Assembly: GCF_014211975.1 (NCBI RefSeq)
Contig: NZ_CP060084.1
Span: 3,793,001-3,857,000 of the forward strand
Direction of reading: 5' to 3'
Source: Teredinibacter haidensis
Lineage (GTDB): Bacteria > Pseudomonadota > Gammaproteobacteria > Pseudomonadales > Cellvibrionaceae
DNA: 64,000 nt
The notes under the pieces are model-generated. The model had not been told where the DNA came from and made no database searches. It worked only from the letters and a program-made list of their open reading frames with translations. Made by a program: the position numbers and the translations under genes. How positions within the stretch are numbered: position 1 is the stretch's first letter; every line of letters begins with the position of its first letter. Positions 26,874 to 36,011 of the stretch are shown here, piece by piece.

Positions 26874-28604
26874 TTAATGACCAGTCACTTCACCAGCTCC
26901 GGCAGGAATACGAATGTCCTCCACCAAATGCTGAATTTCTTCCGGCGGTTCTGCAGTCACACGCGAAACACCGAAAGCAATAACAAAGTTAACCAGTGCA
27001 CCCACAGCACCAAAGGCATTCGGCTCAATGCCAAAGAACCAGTTGGGCGACATATCGCCCAAGTAGGCCGTGGAGGCGACAAACATAATGCCCTTGTGCT
27101 GGAACACGTACAGCAAAGTCACAGAGATACCTGCCACCATGCCGGTAATCGCACCCTCTTTGTTAATACGTTTACTGAATATCCCCATCATAAGTGCCGG
27201 GAATATAGAGGACGCGGCTAGACCGAAGGCCAGGGCAACGGTTCCGGCAGCGAAATCTGGCGGATTAAAACCGAGATACCCGGCAAGCAAAATCGCTCCC
27301 GCCATGGCAATTCGGCTGGCCATCAATTCCTGTTGCTCGGTAATATCCGGTCTTATTACTCCCTTCAACAGATCGTGCGAAATTGCAGAGGCAATCGCCA
27401 ACAGCAACCCTGCGGCGGTAGACAATGCTGCTGCCAAACCACCTGCGGCCACCAGCGCAATAACCCAGTTGGGCAAACGCGCGATTTCGGGGTTAGCCAG
27501 TACCATAATATCGCGGTCGACTTTCACCATTTCATTGGTTTCTTTGTCGGCACTATAGGTAATACGACCATCGCCATTTTTATCTTCATAGGCTAGCAGA
27601 CCTGTTTTCTCCCAGTTTTTAAACCAGTTGGGACGCTCCTCAATAAGAAGGTTTTGACCTTTGGCAGGTTCAATTGTCTGGTGTAAATTCAAACGCGCCA
27701 TTGCCGCAACGGCCGGTGCCGTAGTGTACAAAATGGTAATAAACACCAAAGCCCAACCTGCCGATTTACGCGCATCGCTCACTTTAGAAACCGTGAAGAA
27801 ACGAATAATCACATGGGGCAGACCCGCCGTACCAATCATTAACGAAAGGGTATAAACAAAAGTATTCAGCGAACTTAGCCGTTTAGACGTGGTGTATTCT
27901 GCAAAGCCCAATTCGGTGACGACCTGATCCAATCGATCCAACAAAAAGGTATCGGTGCCGACCAGCGTACTACCCAAACCCAACTGTGGCAGCGGGTTCC
28001 CGGTTAGCTGAAGGGAAATAAAGACCGCTGGAATGGTATAGGCGCAAATCAATACACAGTATTGCGCAATCTGGGTGTAGGTGATGCCCTTCATACCGCC
28101 CATAACCGCGTAGACAAACACGATGCCCATACCGATCAGCAGCCCCATATCGTAGCTCACCTCAAGAAAACGGGAGAAAGCTACACCGACACCTTTCATC
28201 TGACCGATAACATAGGTCACCGAGGCCACAATCAGGCAGACAACCGCAACGATGCGAGCGGCCTTGGAATAGTAGCGGTCGCCAATAAACTCGGGCACGG
28301 TAAATTTGCCATATTTGCGCAGGTAGGGTGCCAGCAGCATGGCCAGTAAAACATAACCACCAGTCCAGCCCATGAGGAATACCGAACCGCCGTAACCAAA
28401 GAAAGCGATTAACCCAGCCATGGAAATAAAAGATGCTGCCGACATCCAATCTGCTGCGGTTGCCATACCGTTGGCAACGGGATGAATACCGCCGCCGGCG
28501 ACGTAGAATTCACTGGTGGTACCTGCACGCGCCCAAAATGCGATGCCGATATAAACAGCAAAAGTAAAACCAACAACAATAAAAGTAAGTGTTTGTAGAT
28601 CCAT
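26874..28604 (-). CDS. Sodium:solute symporter, VC_2705/ActP-like (large subunit)
   Basis: 576 residues, a polytopic SSS-family (LeuT-fold) transporter with about 13 helices. The N-terminus has the family pattern YIGIAFWARAGTTSEFYVAGGGIHPVANGMATAADWMSAASF split over helices 1-2. A periplasmic or cytoplasmic insert of about 75 residues (about 320-395, containing YEDKNGDGRITYSA) is typical of the VC_2705 subfamily. It is encoded 10 bases after a DUF4212 small subunit. Members move acetate or other short-chain carboxylates with Na+; the adjacent CrbS/CrbR pair supports acetate. AAGGAG precedes the ATG. Confidence 0.93.
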   Translation of the reverse strand: MDLQTLTFIVVGFTFAVYIGIAFWARAGTTSEFYVAGGGIHPVANGMATAADWMSAASFISMAGLIAFFGYGGSVFLMGWTGGYVLLAMLLAPYLRKYGKFTVPEFIGDRYYSKAARIVAVVCLIVASVTYVIGQMKGVGVAFSRFLEVSYDMGLLIGMGIVFVYAVMGGMKGITYTQIAQYCVLICAYTIPAVFISLQLTGNPLPQLGLGSTLVGTDTFLLDRLDQVVTELGFAEYTTSKRLSSLNTFVYTLSLMIGTAGLPHVIIRFFTVSKVSDARKSAGWALVFITILYTTAPAVAAMARLNLHQTIEPAKGQNLLIEERPNWFKNWEKTGLLAYEDKNGDGRITYSADKETNEMVKVDRDIMVLANPEIARLPNWVIALVAAGGLAAALSTAAGLLLAIASAISHDLLKGVIRPDITEQQELMASRIAMAGAILLAGYLGFNPPDFAAGTVALAFGLAASSIFPALMMGIFSKRINKEGAITGMVAGISVTLLYVFQHKGIMFVASTAYLGDMSPNWFFGIEPNAFGAVGALVNFVIAFGVSRVTAEPPEEIQHLVEDIRIPAGAGEVTGH

Positions 28605-28614
28605 GATTTTCTCC

Positions 28615-28878
28615 TTAGTCGTTTACGCCGAATTTACGGTCGAGAACCGCCATGCGGTGTGAATAGAAGAAAATAATGGCTACAAAGCCATACATGGAAC
28701 CTTGCTGGGCAAACCAAAAACCAAGTTTATAGCCACCTAGGCGAATCACATTGAGTTGATCAACAAACACGATGCCAGCGAGGTAGGATATTGTGAACCA
28801 AATAACTAACAAGATAACCATTAACTTAAGGTTCGCTTGCCAATAGGCTTTTCTTATTTCTGCATTATTATCTGCCAT
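28615..28878 (-). CDS. DUF4212 symporter small subunit
   Basis: About 87 residues from the ATG at 28878, which has GGAGG seven bases upstream; the frame extends 18 codons further but lacks a start signal. Pattern AYWQANLKLMVILLVIWFTIS then FWFAQQGSMYGFVAIIFFY shows two transmembrane helices and is diagnostic of the small subunit that accompanies VC_2705-type sodium/solute symporters. It is translated immediately before the large subunit and presumably forms a membrane complex with it. Confidence 0.95.
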   Translation of the reverse strand: MADNNAEIRKAYWQANLKLMVILLVIWFTISYLAGIVFVDQLNVIRLGGYKLGFWFAQQGSMYGFVAIIFFYSHRMAVLDRKFGVND

Positions 28879-29016
28879 GATGTCCTCCGGGTTGTAAAGG
28901 AAACTCAGCGAGATTAACAGGACTTCAATCACTAGGCTGTGCGACTTTAGTCTAACGGCTATGCTTAACGGTAGATTACACAGTAGACTTGGCCTCTACT
29001 CGAAAGGAAATCCACC

Positions 29017-32000
29017 GTGTCGCCCATAATTCTAATAACGGCTCTGGTGAGCTATCTGGCGCTGCTATTCTGGGTCGCGCGCCTTGCTGACCGCCATCGT
29101 TTTAGCCAAAGCGGCTGGTTTCGCCACCCGCTGGTATACACCCTTGCGCTCGGCGTTTACTGCACCTCCTGGACTTTTTTCGGATTAGTCGGAACGGCGG
29201 CCTCAAGCGGTTGGTATTATCTGCCAATTTTACTCGGGCCTATCCTGCTTTTTACCCTGGGTTTTCCGCTATTGCAGCGCATCGCGAGTATTTGTCGGCA
29301 GGAGCATATCCACTCCATAGCGGACTTTTTATGCTCACGCTACGGTAAACGGCAGGCCATTTCTATTGTGGTTACACTGCTGGTGCTGGTCGCAACAATT
29401 CCCTATATTGCACTGCAACTAAAAGCGGTAACGGATGCGGTTCTGATCAGCGCGAACTCCCTTCCTTTCGCCAGCGAAGATATTACCCTCGCCGCTGCGG
29501 CCTGCATGATTTTATTTACCCTGGTATTTGGCGCCAACCGTCTGGATGTTTCCAGCTACCACTCAGGTATTATGGTCGCCATCGCGTTTGAATCAGTTAT
29601 TAAACTCATCGCATTGGCCGCTATAGCGATATTTGCGCTACTGCTGTCTCAGGGCTTCGAGCCCAGCGAACTCATCACTAACGGTAATAGCGTCTTTTCA
29701 GAAACCACGCTTACGCCTTCGTTTTGGATTCTAACGCTGGTCTCCGCTTGTTCTATCTTATGCTTGCCCCGCATGTTCCAAGTCACCTTTGTGGAATGCC
29801 TAAGCGACAAGCACCTGCGTTTTGCGCGCAAGGGCTTTACTCTTTATATGCTGGTAATCGCGCTCGCAATTTTCGTAATTGCCTGGGTCGGAAACCAGCT
29901 TCTCGCTGGAACAGAGGTCAACAGCGATACCTACGTACTCGCACTGCCCTTAAACCACAACAATAAAACACTGGGGCTTTTAGGCTTTCTCGGCGGCCTA
30001 TCGGCGGCAACCGCGATGATTATTGTCGCCACTCTGACACTAAGCCAGATGCTCAGCAACGATGTGATTTTGCCCCTGCTGATTCGCACACAACAGAACC
30101 GCGGCGCAGTACCCGACTATTCTCGCTCATTAAAAATTACCCGGCGCATTACCGTTGCGGGGGTAATTGGCCTCGCCTGGCTTTACCAACATAGCCTGGC
30201 CGAAAATGTTGCACTAACTGAAATTGGCTTAATTGCCTTCGCCCTGGTGGTGCAATTGGCACCTGCCATAATTTTTGGCCTCTACTGGCAGCGCAGTAAC
30301 GCCGTGGGTGTTTTTGCTGGTTTAATTGCGGGAACTCTTATCTGGTTTTATACGCTGATGTTACCGCTCTTGGTCAACGCGGAATTTGTCTCGCCCTATA
30401 TTGTGAGCAACGGCCTATTTGGCCTGGATTTTTTACGACCACAAAATTTGTTTGGCATTCAATTCCAAGACGCCTACACCCAAGGCGTTGTTCTCAGTAT
30501 TCTGGCTAATATTGCCGCGCTAATCTGGTTCTCGCGGCTCGACAACAACCGTCTAGCCGACCGTATTCAGGCCAATATTTTTATCAATCGCGAGCGAGTA
30601 AAACAGGATACAACGGTTCAGAATTTGCAGATTGTCCGGGAAGATTTGGCCTCACTGTTAAACCAGTTTTTGGGGGAATCTGCAACCCGGCGTCTACTCG
30701 ATACCGAACAGGATAACGACAGTATTTTTGTTAGCAGCGAGCTGCTAAAGCATGCAGAACAGGCACTGGCCGGTGTTATCGGCGTGGCATCTACCCGCGC
30801 CATGTTAGTAAGCCTGAGTAGTGGCGACAGCCTAGGCGTAGCCGATGTGGTGAATATTTTCGAAGAAACCACCCGCACACTACAGTTTAACCAAGACATG
30901 CTGTTTGCTTCGTTTGAAAGTATTTCCTCGGCCATTAGCGTTGTTAATGCCGATTTAAAAATGGTGGCCTGGAACCGCCGCTATGAGCAAATGTTTAATT
31001 ATCCGGAAGGTATGTTAAGAGTCGGGCGACCGGTGTCCGAGCTGGTACGCTTTAATGCCGAGCGAGGAATGCTCGGCTCTGGCACTGTAGAACAACATGT
31101 ACAGACACGGCTACACCATCTTACAGCGGGAAAACCCTATCGCGTGGTGCGCAACCACAACCAGGGCGTTATTGAAATAAAAGGGCGGCCACTCCCCAAA
31201 GGAGGCTATGTCACCACCTACGACGATATCAGTGAATTTATCGACGCGCAAAATGAACTGGAGAAAGCCAATCTTAATTTGGAACAACGCGTTCACGAAC
31301 GTACCGAACAAATCGAAAAAATTAATCAGTCGCTACGCAAAGAGATTGAAAAACGCGAGCAGACTGAAGCCGAGCTAATCAAAGCTAAATCTGCAGCAGA
31401 ATCCTCCAGCGCCAATAAAACCCAATTTCTGGCGATTGCTAGTCACGATATTTTACAGCCGCTCAATGCAGCCAACCTCTATGCCAGTGCACTATTGGAA
31501 AAACCGGGGCTGGATATGGAATTGATGCAAAATTTAAATCACCTGCACAATGCCATCGATTCCGCAGAATTTATTATTTCCAACCTTCTTGAAATTTCCC
31601 GCCTGGATACCGGCACGCTTAAACCGCAACTACGCACCTTTGCGATCAGCGATATTCTCGAACCCCTAGCGAATGAATTTAGAGTTCAAACGCAAAAAAG
31701 TGTTCACTTTCGCTGGCAGCACACCAAGCTGTGGGCGGAATCCGATCCTAAATATTTGCGCCGTATACTGCAAAATTTTCTCTCCAATGCAGTGAAATAC
31801 ACGCAAAGCGGAAAAATTTTATTGGGCTGTAAACGCCGTGGAGATAACATCGAAATCTGCGTCCATGACAGCGGTAGCGGCATATCCGAAGCTCATCGCC
31901 TACGTATATTTGAAGATTTTTATCGCATCGACACCGCTATAGAGGGAGCGGGTCTTGGGCTGGGGATTGCACAGCGCTTTACCCAGCTACTGGGCCACAA

Positions 32001-32502
32001 ACTTAACCTTACATCCACTCTGCACAAGGGCAGTCTGTTTTCTGTTACCGTGCCCATGCGCGAAGCCAAGGCTCAGTCTGCCGTTGTTCACTACAGCGAA
32101 GGCATAAGCTCCGGCCTGGAAGGACAGGTCATTTTTTATGTCGATGATGATGAAAATAATCTACGCGCCCTTGGCACACTGGTAGAAAACTGGGGCTGTA
32201 ATATGATCACCGCGATAAACGCCACAAGCGCACTGAGTTTTATCCACAAAATTCCAACGCCCGACGTAATCTTAATGGATTACCAGTTGGGCGACGGACC
32301 AAACGGTATTGAGCTGGCAAACCAACTTCTCAAGCAATGGGGAAAGGTGCCCTTGTGTTTGGTCTCCGCAGCACCTGATGATGCATTGAATCAGGGTATT
32401 GAAGAATACGGATATGAATTTCTACGCAAACCCATTAAACCCAATAAATTGAGGGCGCTGCTGGAGAGATATCGGCATCGCAAACCAGATATGCCTTCTT
32501 AG
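29017..32502 (+). CDS. crbS: CrbS-type hybrid histidine kinase with sodium/solute symporter sensor domain
   Basis: 1161 residues from a GTG with AAAGGA eight bases upstream. Residues 1-520 are an SSS-family transporter-like membrane domain (YCTSWTFFGLVGTAASSGWYYLP is the conserved sensor-kinase variant). A PAS domain (about 630-740) and coiled coil follow, then the phospho-acceptor His810 in SHDILQPL, the ATPase lid (GAGLGLGIAQR) and a C-terminal receiver with Asp1088 (LMDYQLG). This matches CrbS of Vibrio and MxtR of Pseudomonas, which control acetyl-CoA synthetase and acetate symporter genes through CrbR/ErdR. The gene is divergent from the DUF4212-symporter operon and convergent with the CrbR-like gene. 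Confidence 0.92.
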   Translation: MSPIILITALVSYLALLFWVARLADRHRFSQSGWFRHPLVYTLALGVYCTSWTFFGLVGTAASSGWYYLPILLGPILLFTLGFPLLQRIASICRQEHIHSIADFLCSRYGKRQAISIVVTLLVLVATIPYIALQLKAVTDAVLISANSLPFASEDITLAAAACMILFTLVFGANRLDVSSYHSGIMVAIAFESVIKLIALAAIAIFALLLSQGFEPSELITNGNSVFSETTLTPSFWILTLVSACSILCLPRMFQVTFVECLSDKHLRFARKGFTLYMLVIALAIFVIAWVGNQLLAGTEVNSDTYVLALPLNHNNKTLGLLGFLGGLSAATAMIIVATLTLSQMLSNDVILPLLIRTQQNRGAVPDYSRSLKITRRITVAGVIGLAWLYQHSLAENVALTEIGLIAFALVVQLAPAIIFGLYWQRSNAVGVFAGLIAGTLIWFYTLMLPLLVNAEFVSPYIVSNGLFGLDFLRPQNLFGIQFQDAYTQGVVLSILANIAALIWFSRLDNNRLADRIQANIFINRERVKQDTTVQNLQIVREDLASLLNQFLGESATRRLLDTEQDNDSIFVSSELLKHAEQALAGVIGVASTRAMLVSLSSGDSLGVADVVNIFEETTRTLQFNQDMLFASFESISSAISVVNADLKMVAWNRRYEQMFNYPEGMLRVGRPVSELVRFNAERGMLGSGTVEQHVQTRLHHLTAGKPYRVVRNHNQGVIEIKGRPLPKGGYVTTYDDISEFIDAQNELEKANLNLEQRVHERTEQIEKINQSLRKEIEKREQTEAELIKAKSAAESSSANKTQFLAIASHDILQPLNAANLYASALLEKPGLDMELMQNLNHLHNAIDSAEFIISNLLEISRLDTGTLKPQLRTFAISDILEPLANEFRVQTQKSVHFRWQHTKLWAESDPKYLRRILQNFLSNAVKYTQSGKILLGCKRRGDNIEICVHDSGSGISEAHRLRIFEDFYRIDTAIEGAGLGLGIAQRFTQLLGHKLNLTSTLHKGSLFSVTVPMREAKAQSAVVHYSEGISSGLEGQVIFYVDDDENNLRALGTLVENWGCNMITAINATSALSFIHKIPTPDVILMDYQLGDGPNGIELANQLLKQWGKVPLCLVSAAPDDALNQGIEEYGYEFLRKPIKPNKLRALLERYRHRKPDMPS

Positions 32503-32523
32503 GCCGCCAATCGATAGTGTTTT

Positions 32524-33150
32524 TCAGAAATCCTTCATCATAATTACTGCCTGGGTGCGATTGGTAATACCTAGCTTTCGGAAAATCGCCGTGATATGCG
32601 CTTTTACCGTAGCCTCTGTCACCCCCATTTCGAATCCTATTTGCTTGTTCAACCAGCCCTCACGCATATAGGACAACACGCGATACTGCTGGGGCGTAAG
32701 GGTTGCGATTTTCGAAGCCAAATCCTTTTCTTCGCTAGCAACGGGAGTAAGGCTACTTTTAAATTCTTGTGGCACCCAAAGGTCGCCACCCAAAATTACC
32801 TGGATGGCCTGCTGAATATCCTGTGGCGAACAGGATTTAGGGATATAACCGCAGGCCCCGTGCCCCATTGCGCGGCTAATGGTACCGACCTCTTCAACAG
32901 CCGAAATAATGGCAACCGGAATGCTGGGGAATTTTTCCCGCACCATTATGAGTCCAAAAAGATCGGTACTACCTGGCATATGCAAGTCCAGCAGTAGCAA
33001 GTCTATATCTTCGTTATTTTCCAATTCATGAATAGTACTGTCGAGGTTAACCGATTGGCTGATTTCCGCATCTGGATAGTGGCGCTGAATGACCTCTAAA
33101 ATTGCATGGCGAAAAAGGGGGTGATCATCTGCCACATGAAAATGATACAT
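32524..33150 (-). CDS. crbR: CrbR/ErdR-type LuxR-family response regulator
   Basis: 208 residues: receiver domain with acidic pocket (VADDH) and phospho-acceptor Asp55 in LLLLDLHMPG, then a LuxR-type helix-turn-helix (about 148-205; LTPQQYRVLSYMREGWLNKQ). It matches the CrbR/ErdR group that partners SSS-domain kinases and activates acetate-use genes. Its stop lies 21 bases from the stop of the kinase gene, so the two are convergent rather than in an operon. Probable targets are the symporter operon and perhaps the porin gene next door (inference). Confidence 0.92.
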   Translation of the reverse strand: MYHFHVADDHPLFRHAILEVIQRHYPDAEISQSVNLDSTIHELENNEDIDLLLLDLHMPGSTDLFGLIMVREKFPSIPVAIISAVEEVGTISRAMGHGACGYIPKSCSPQDIQQAIQVILGGDLWVPQEFKSSLTPVASEEKDLASKIATLTPQQYRVLSYMREGWLNKQIGFEMGVTEATVKAHITAIFRKLGITNRTQAVIMMKDF

Positions 33151-33344
33151 GGAATTTACGTGCTCCTAAGATTATTACCGGCGTACCCCTTGCCAAAGGA
33201 TTATTAAAGCTGTCTCTTCGTGTAACTGCAATTAGACCAAGGGCTAAATGTTATTCGACTTTAGTAGAACATAGACTAATCGCTAATTGCTTAACTTCAT
33301 CATAGCGTTGACTCTCTGCAAGATAATAACAGGAGGGTCGATCT

Positions 33345-34511
33345 ATGAAAGCAATAACGAAAGCTGTACTAACATCAGGTTTAGCCGCTGCTTCACTGTG
33401 TGCCGCCACTGGCACCCAGGCCATTGAGCTTGGCACCTACGATAATACAACCGTCAAACTCGGAGGCTATATCAAGCTGGACGCTATCAGTAGTACTTAT
33501 AGTGATGGCACGTTGGCGGCCGGTAATCTGGGGCGCGATTTTTATGTCCCATCGCTCACACCCGTTGGCGGTGAAAGTGCAAATAGCACCATGGATATTC
33601 ACGCTAAGCAATCTCGATTCAATATTGGCACAACAACATCACTGGATGGGCACACGCTGAAAACCTTCGTAGAGATGGATTTTCATGCCACACCGAACGG
33701 TAACGAGCGCGTATCCAATTCCTATACACCGCGCATGCGCCACGCCTTTTTAACCTACGACAACTGGCTGTTTGGGCAAACCTGGTCCACATTTCAGAAC
33801 GTTGGTGCATTGCCAGAAACGGTGGATTTTATCGGAAATACCGATTTCGGTATTTTTGTACGTCAGGCTCAGGTTCGCTATACCGCAGGGAATTTCCAAT
33901 TTTCCGTGGAAAACCCGGAAACGACGATAACCCCCTTTGGTGGCGGTACCCGTATAGTCACGGATCAAAACGCCCTGCCAGATTTTGTCGGTCGATATAA
34001 TTATTCTTCTGACAACCTGGCGTTCTCAGCCGCCGTGCTCGCGCGTCAACTCGCCTACAATGATACCGTCAACGACAGTAGCACCAGCTCTCTCGGTTTA
34101 AGCCTTTCAGGTAAATATAAGATTGGTAAAGATGATATTCGCTTCGGGCTAAATAGCGGCTCCGGTATGGGTCGTTATATAGGTCTTAATGTTGCCAATG
34201 GCGCCGTTATGACGGCCAGCGGTGATTTAGAAACTATAGATTCAACAGCTTACTATCTTGCGTATCGTCACCTGTGGAACGAGAAATGGCGCAGTAATAT
34301 CAGCTATTCTGCCATCACCGTGGATAACGATACCGACCTTACGGGCACCGCTGTTACCGATTCCACCGATAGTTTACGCGTAAACCTTTTTCACAGCCCA
34401 GTGCCGAACCTATCTCTGGGGGGCGAACTGGCCTTTGCCAATCGTGAACTTGAATCTGGTGTGGACGGAAGTATGACCCGGGTGCAGTTTTCCGCCAAAT
34501 TAGCCTTTTAA
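33345..34511 (+). CDS. DcaP-like outer-membrane porin
   Basis: 388 residues with AGGAGG before the ATG and a signal peptide ending GTQAIE. The mature protein is rich in alternating beta-strands and carries the DcaP-family segments VKLGGYIKLDA, KQSRFNIGTTT, the YTPRMRHAFLTYDNWLFGQTWSTF run and the final strand VQFSAKLAF ending in phenylalanine. DcaP homologues form trimeric channels for dicarboxylates and other small anions. Location next to CrbSR and the symporter suggests the outer-membrane entry step for short-chain carboxylates. It is divergent from the crbR-like gene. Confidence 0.88.
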   Translation: MKAITKAVLTSGLAAASLCAATGTQAIELGTYDNTTVKLGGYIKLDAISSTYSDGTLAAGNLGRDFYVPSLTPVGGESANSTMDIHAKQSRFNIGTTTSLDGHTLKTFVEMDFHATPNGNERVSNSYTPRMRHAFLTYDNWLFGQTWSTFQNVGALPETVDFIGNTDFGIFVRQAQVRYTAGNFQFSVENPETTITPFGGGTRIVTDQNALPDFVGRYNYSSDNLAFSAAVLARQLAYNDTVNDSSTSSLGLSLSGKYKIGKDDIRFGLNSGSGMGRYIGLNVANGAVMTASGDLETIDSTAYYLAYRHLWNEKWRSNISYSAITVDNDTDLTGTAVTDSTDSLRVNLFHSPVPNLSLGGELAFANRELESGVDGSMTRVQFSAKLAF

Positions 34512-34518
34512 GAGAACC

Positions 34519-34545
34519 AGGGCGCAGGCCTGCGGGCTGCGCCCT
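34519..34545 (+). terminator. Hairpin after porin gene
   Basis: Nine-bp perfect stem AGGGCGCAG / CTGCGCCCT (34519-34527 and 34537-34545), nine-base loop, with a T6 run about ten bases further on. Confidence 0.65.
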
Positions 34546-34721
34546 AATACGCTCGTTTTTTCTCCAGAAATACCCTCTGCGTCGGCAGTTGCTCTAGTAT
34601 TTCGTTTTGTGGGTGTGGACGATCCGCCCGCAAGACGGTGACATGTTTTAGCTAAGCCTGCACCTTACTGACCGGCAAAAACACCTTCATAGCCTCGCCG
34701 CTGTAGATAACCTTCCGCAAA

Positions 34722-36002
34722 CTACACCTTGTACTCTACGCGATTTCGCCCTTTTGCTTTGGCTCCATAAAGCGCTTCGTCCGCACGGTTAAATACATCA
34801 TCAAAGTCTTCGTCAGAGTGCATAGAGCTCATTCCAATGCTTACGCTTATCTTCAAATCAAGATCCTCAGAAAAGCATGTTTGCGCAATGGTTTCTCTTA
34901 ATTTCTCCGCCAAATTGAACAAAGCACTAATATTGTTGCTCTTACAAATCACGACAAATTCTTCTCCGCCCCAACGAGCAAAGAAGTCGTCTTGTCTAAG
35001 CGTATCGGCAATAACCGTGGCGAATACTTTTAGTACCGTATCGCCAACATCATGGCCGTAGGTATCATTCACATTTTTAAAGCGGTCCAGGTCTAACAAC
35101 AACACGCCATATTCCGCCACACTGGCACGATCACAGAACAATCCCTTAACGTGGGACTCTAAGGCCTGGCGACTAAAAATGCCGGTTAAGGGATCATGAT
35201 CAACAATATCTTTTAAGCTAACTTTTTCCTCTTCTAGATTTAACTGCTTAAGTTGAAGTTCAGTGATTAACCTGTTCTCATTAATCGATTTAATATACAG
35301 CTGGTAAAAGCGAACAACACCTTCCAAAAGAAAAACACTCATCCAAAAGGCCAAAACAAGTAGTATCAACGCCTCGGTTTTAATCCACTTACCCAATAGT
35401 ACGATACTGTCTACACGGGTAAAGTGTGCCCCTTTCTCAACAAAGTCGACGCCTATCTTGGTGATATTTTCAAATTCCGGACGCGACCATTGCCGAGGAA
35501 TCTCTCGCTCGCGCAGCCACCAGCTGGCGACATTGAATTCATTTAGATGGATAATGACGGGCTTATCTGCCTCGTCGGTACGAAAAGTCATAGACAGCAT
35601 TTTATTCGATAGGCTGTCCTTTTCTTTGGCATAAGCACTATTATAGTTGCGCATATACACCCGAACACGGGAAGCGGAGCCTTCATAGTGGATGTTCAAC
35701 TCAATCGATTCGTAAACGGAAAGATCAATGCCCTTAGTATAATTTTCATCCCAATATACATCCCAGCCACAGCCATAAACATGCTCTTGCTTATAGAGAC
35801 AGGCCCATTCGTTGACGGACTCATTTACCCAATAAGCCGATTCACCGGATTGCGGATCTGCGTATCCATAAAGCTGCGGGTGGCTTGTTGCGAGAGGATG
35901 GATGGATACACGCTTCTGCGGCAAAAAGTAGTGCCCAACAAAGATCAGTATCGTCAATATCAATCCGATAATTCTCAGGTATTTGTAGTGTACCGTCGTC
36001 AT
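34722..36002 (-). CDS. Diguanylate cyclase with periplasmic lectin-like sensor
   Basis: 426 residues. An N-terminal helix (about 9-27), a periplasmic domain (about 30-205), a second helix (about 210-230), a coiled coil (about 240-265) and a GGDEF domain with the intact active site GGEEF. The periplasmic part looks like a jelly-roll: IDLSVYESIELNIHYEG, RVRVYMRNYNSAYA, VIIHLNEFNVASWW and a closing VDSIVLLGKW, a pattern shared with CIA30/CBM-like domains. Two other window genes (36012 and 57889) have the same architecture. It would make c-di-GMP in response to a periplasmic ligand, possibly a sugar (inference). It starts nine bases after its upstream paralogue and is likely cotranscribed. Confidence 0.93.
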   Translation of the reverse strand: MTTVHYKYLRIIGLILTILIFVGHYFLPQKRVSIHPLATSHPQLYGYADPQSGESAYWVNESVNEWACLYKQEHVYGCGWDVYWDENYTKGIDLSVYESIELNIHYEGSASRVRVYMRNYNSAYAKEKDSLSNKMLSMTFRTDEADKPVIIHLNEFNVASWWLREREIPRQWSRPEFENITKIGVDFVEKGAHFTRVDSIVLLGKWIKTEALILLVLAFWMSVFLLEGVVRFYQLYIKSINENRLITELQLKQLNLEEEKVSLKDIVDHDPLTGIFSRQALESHVKGLFCDRASVAEYGVLLLDLDRFKNVNDTYGHDVGDTVLKVFATVIADTLRQDDFFARWGGEEFVVICKSNNISALFNLAEKLRETIAQTCFSEDLDLKISVSIGMSSMHSDEDFDDVFNRADEALYGAKAKGRNRVEYKV

Positions 36003-36011
36003 ACCGATCCG

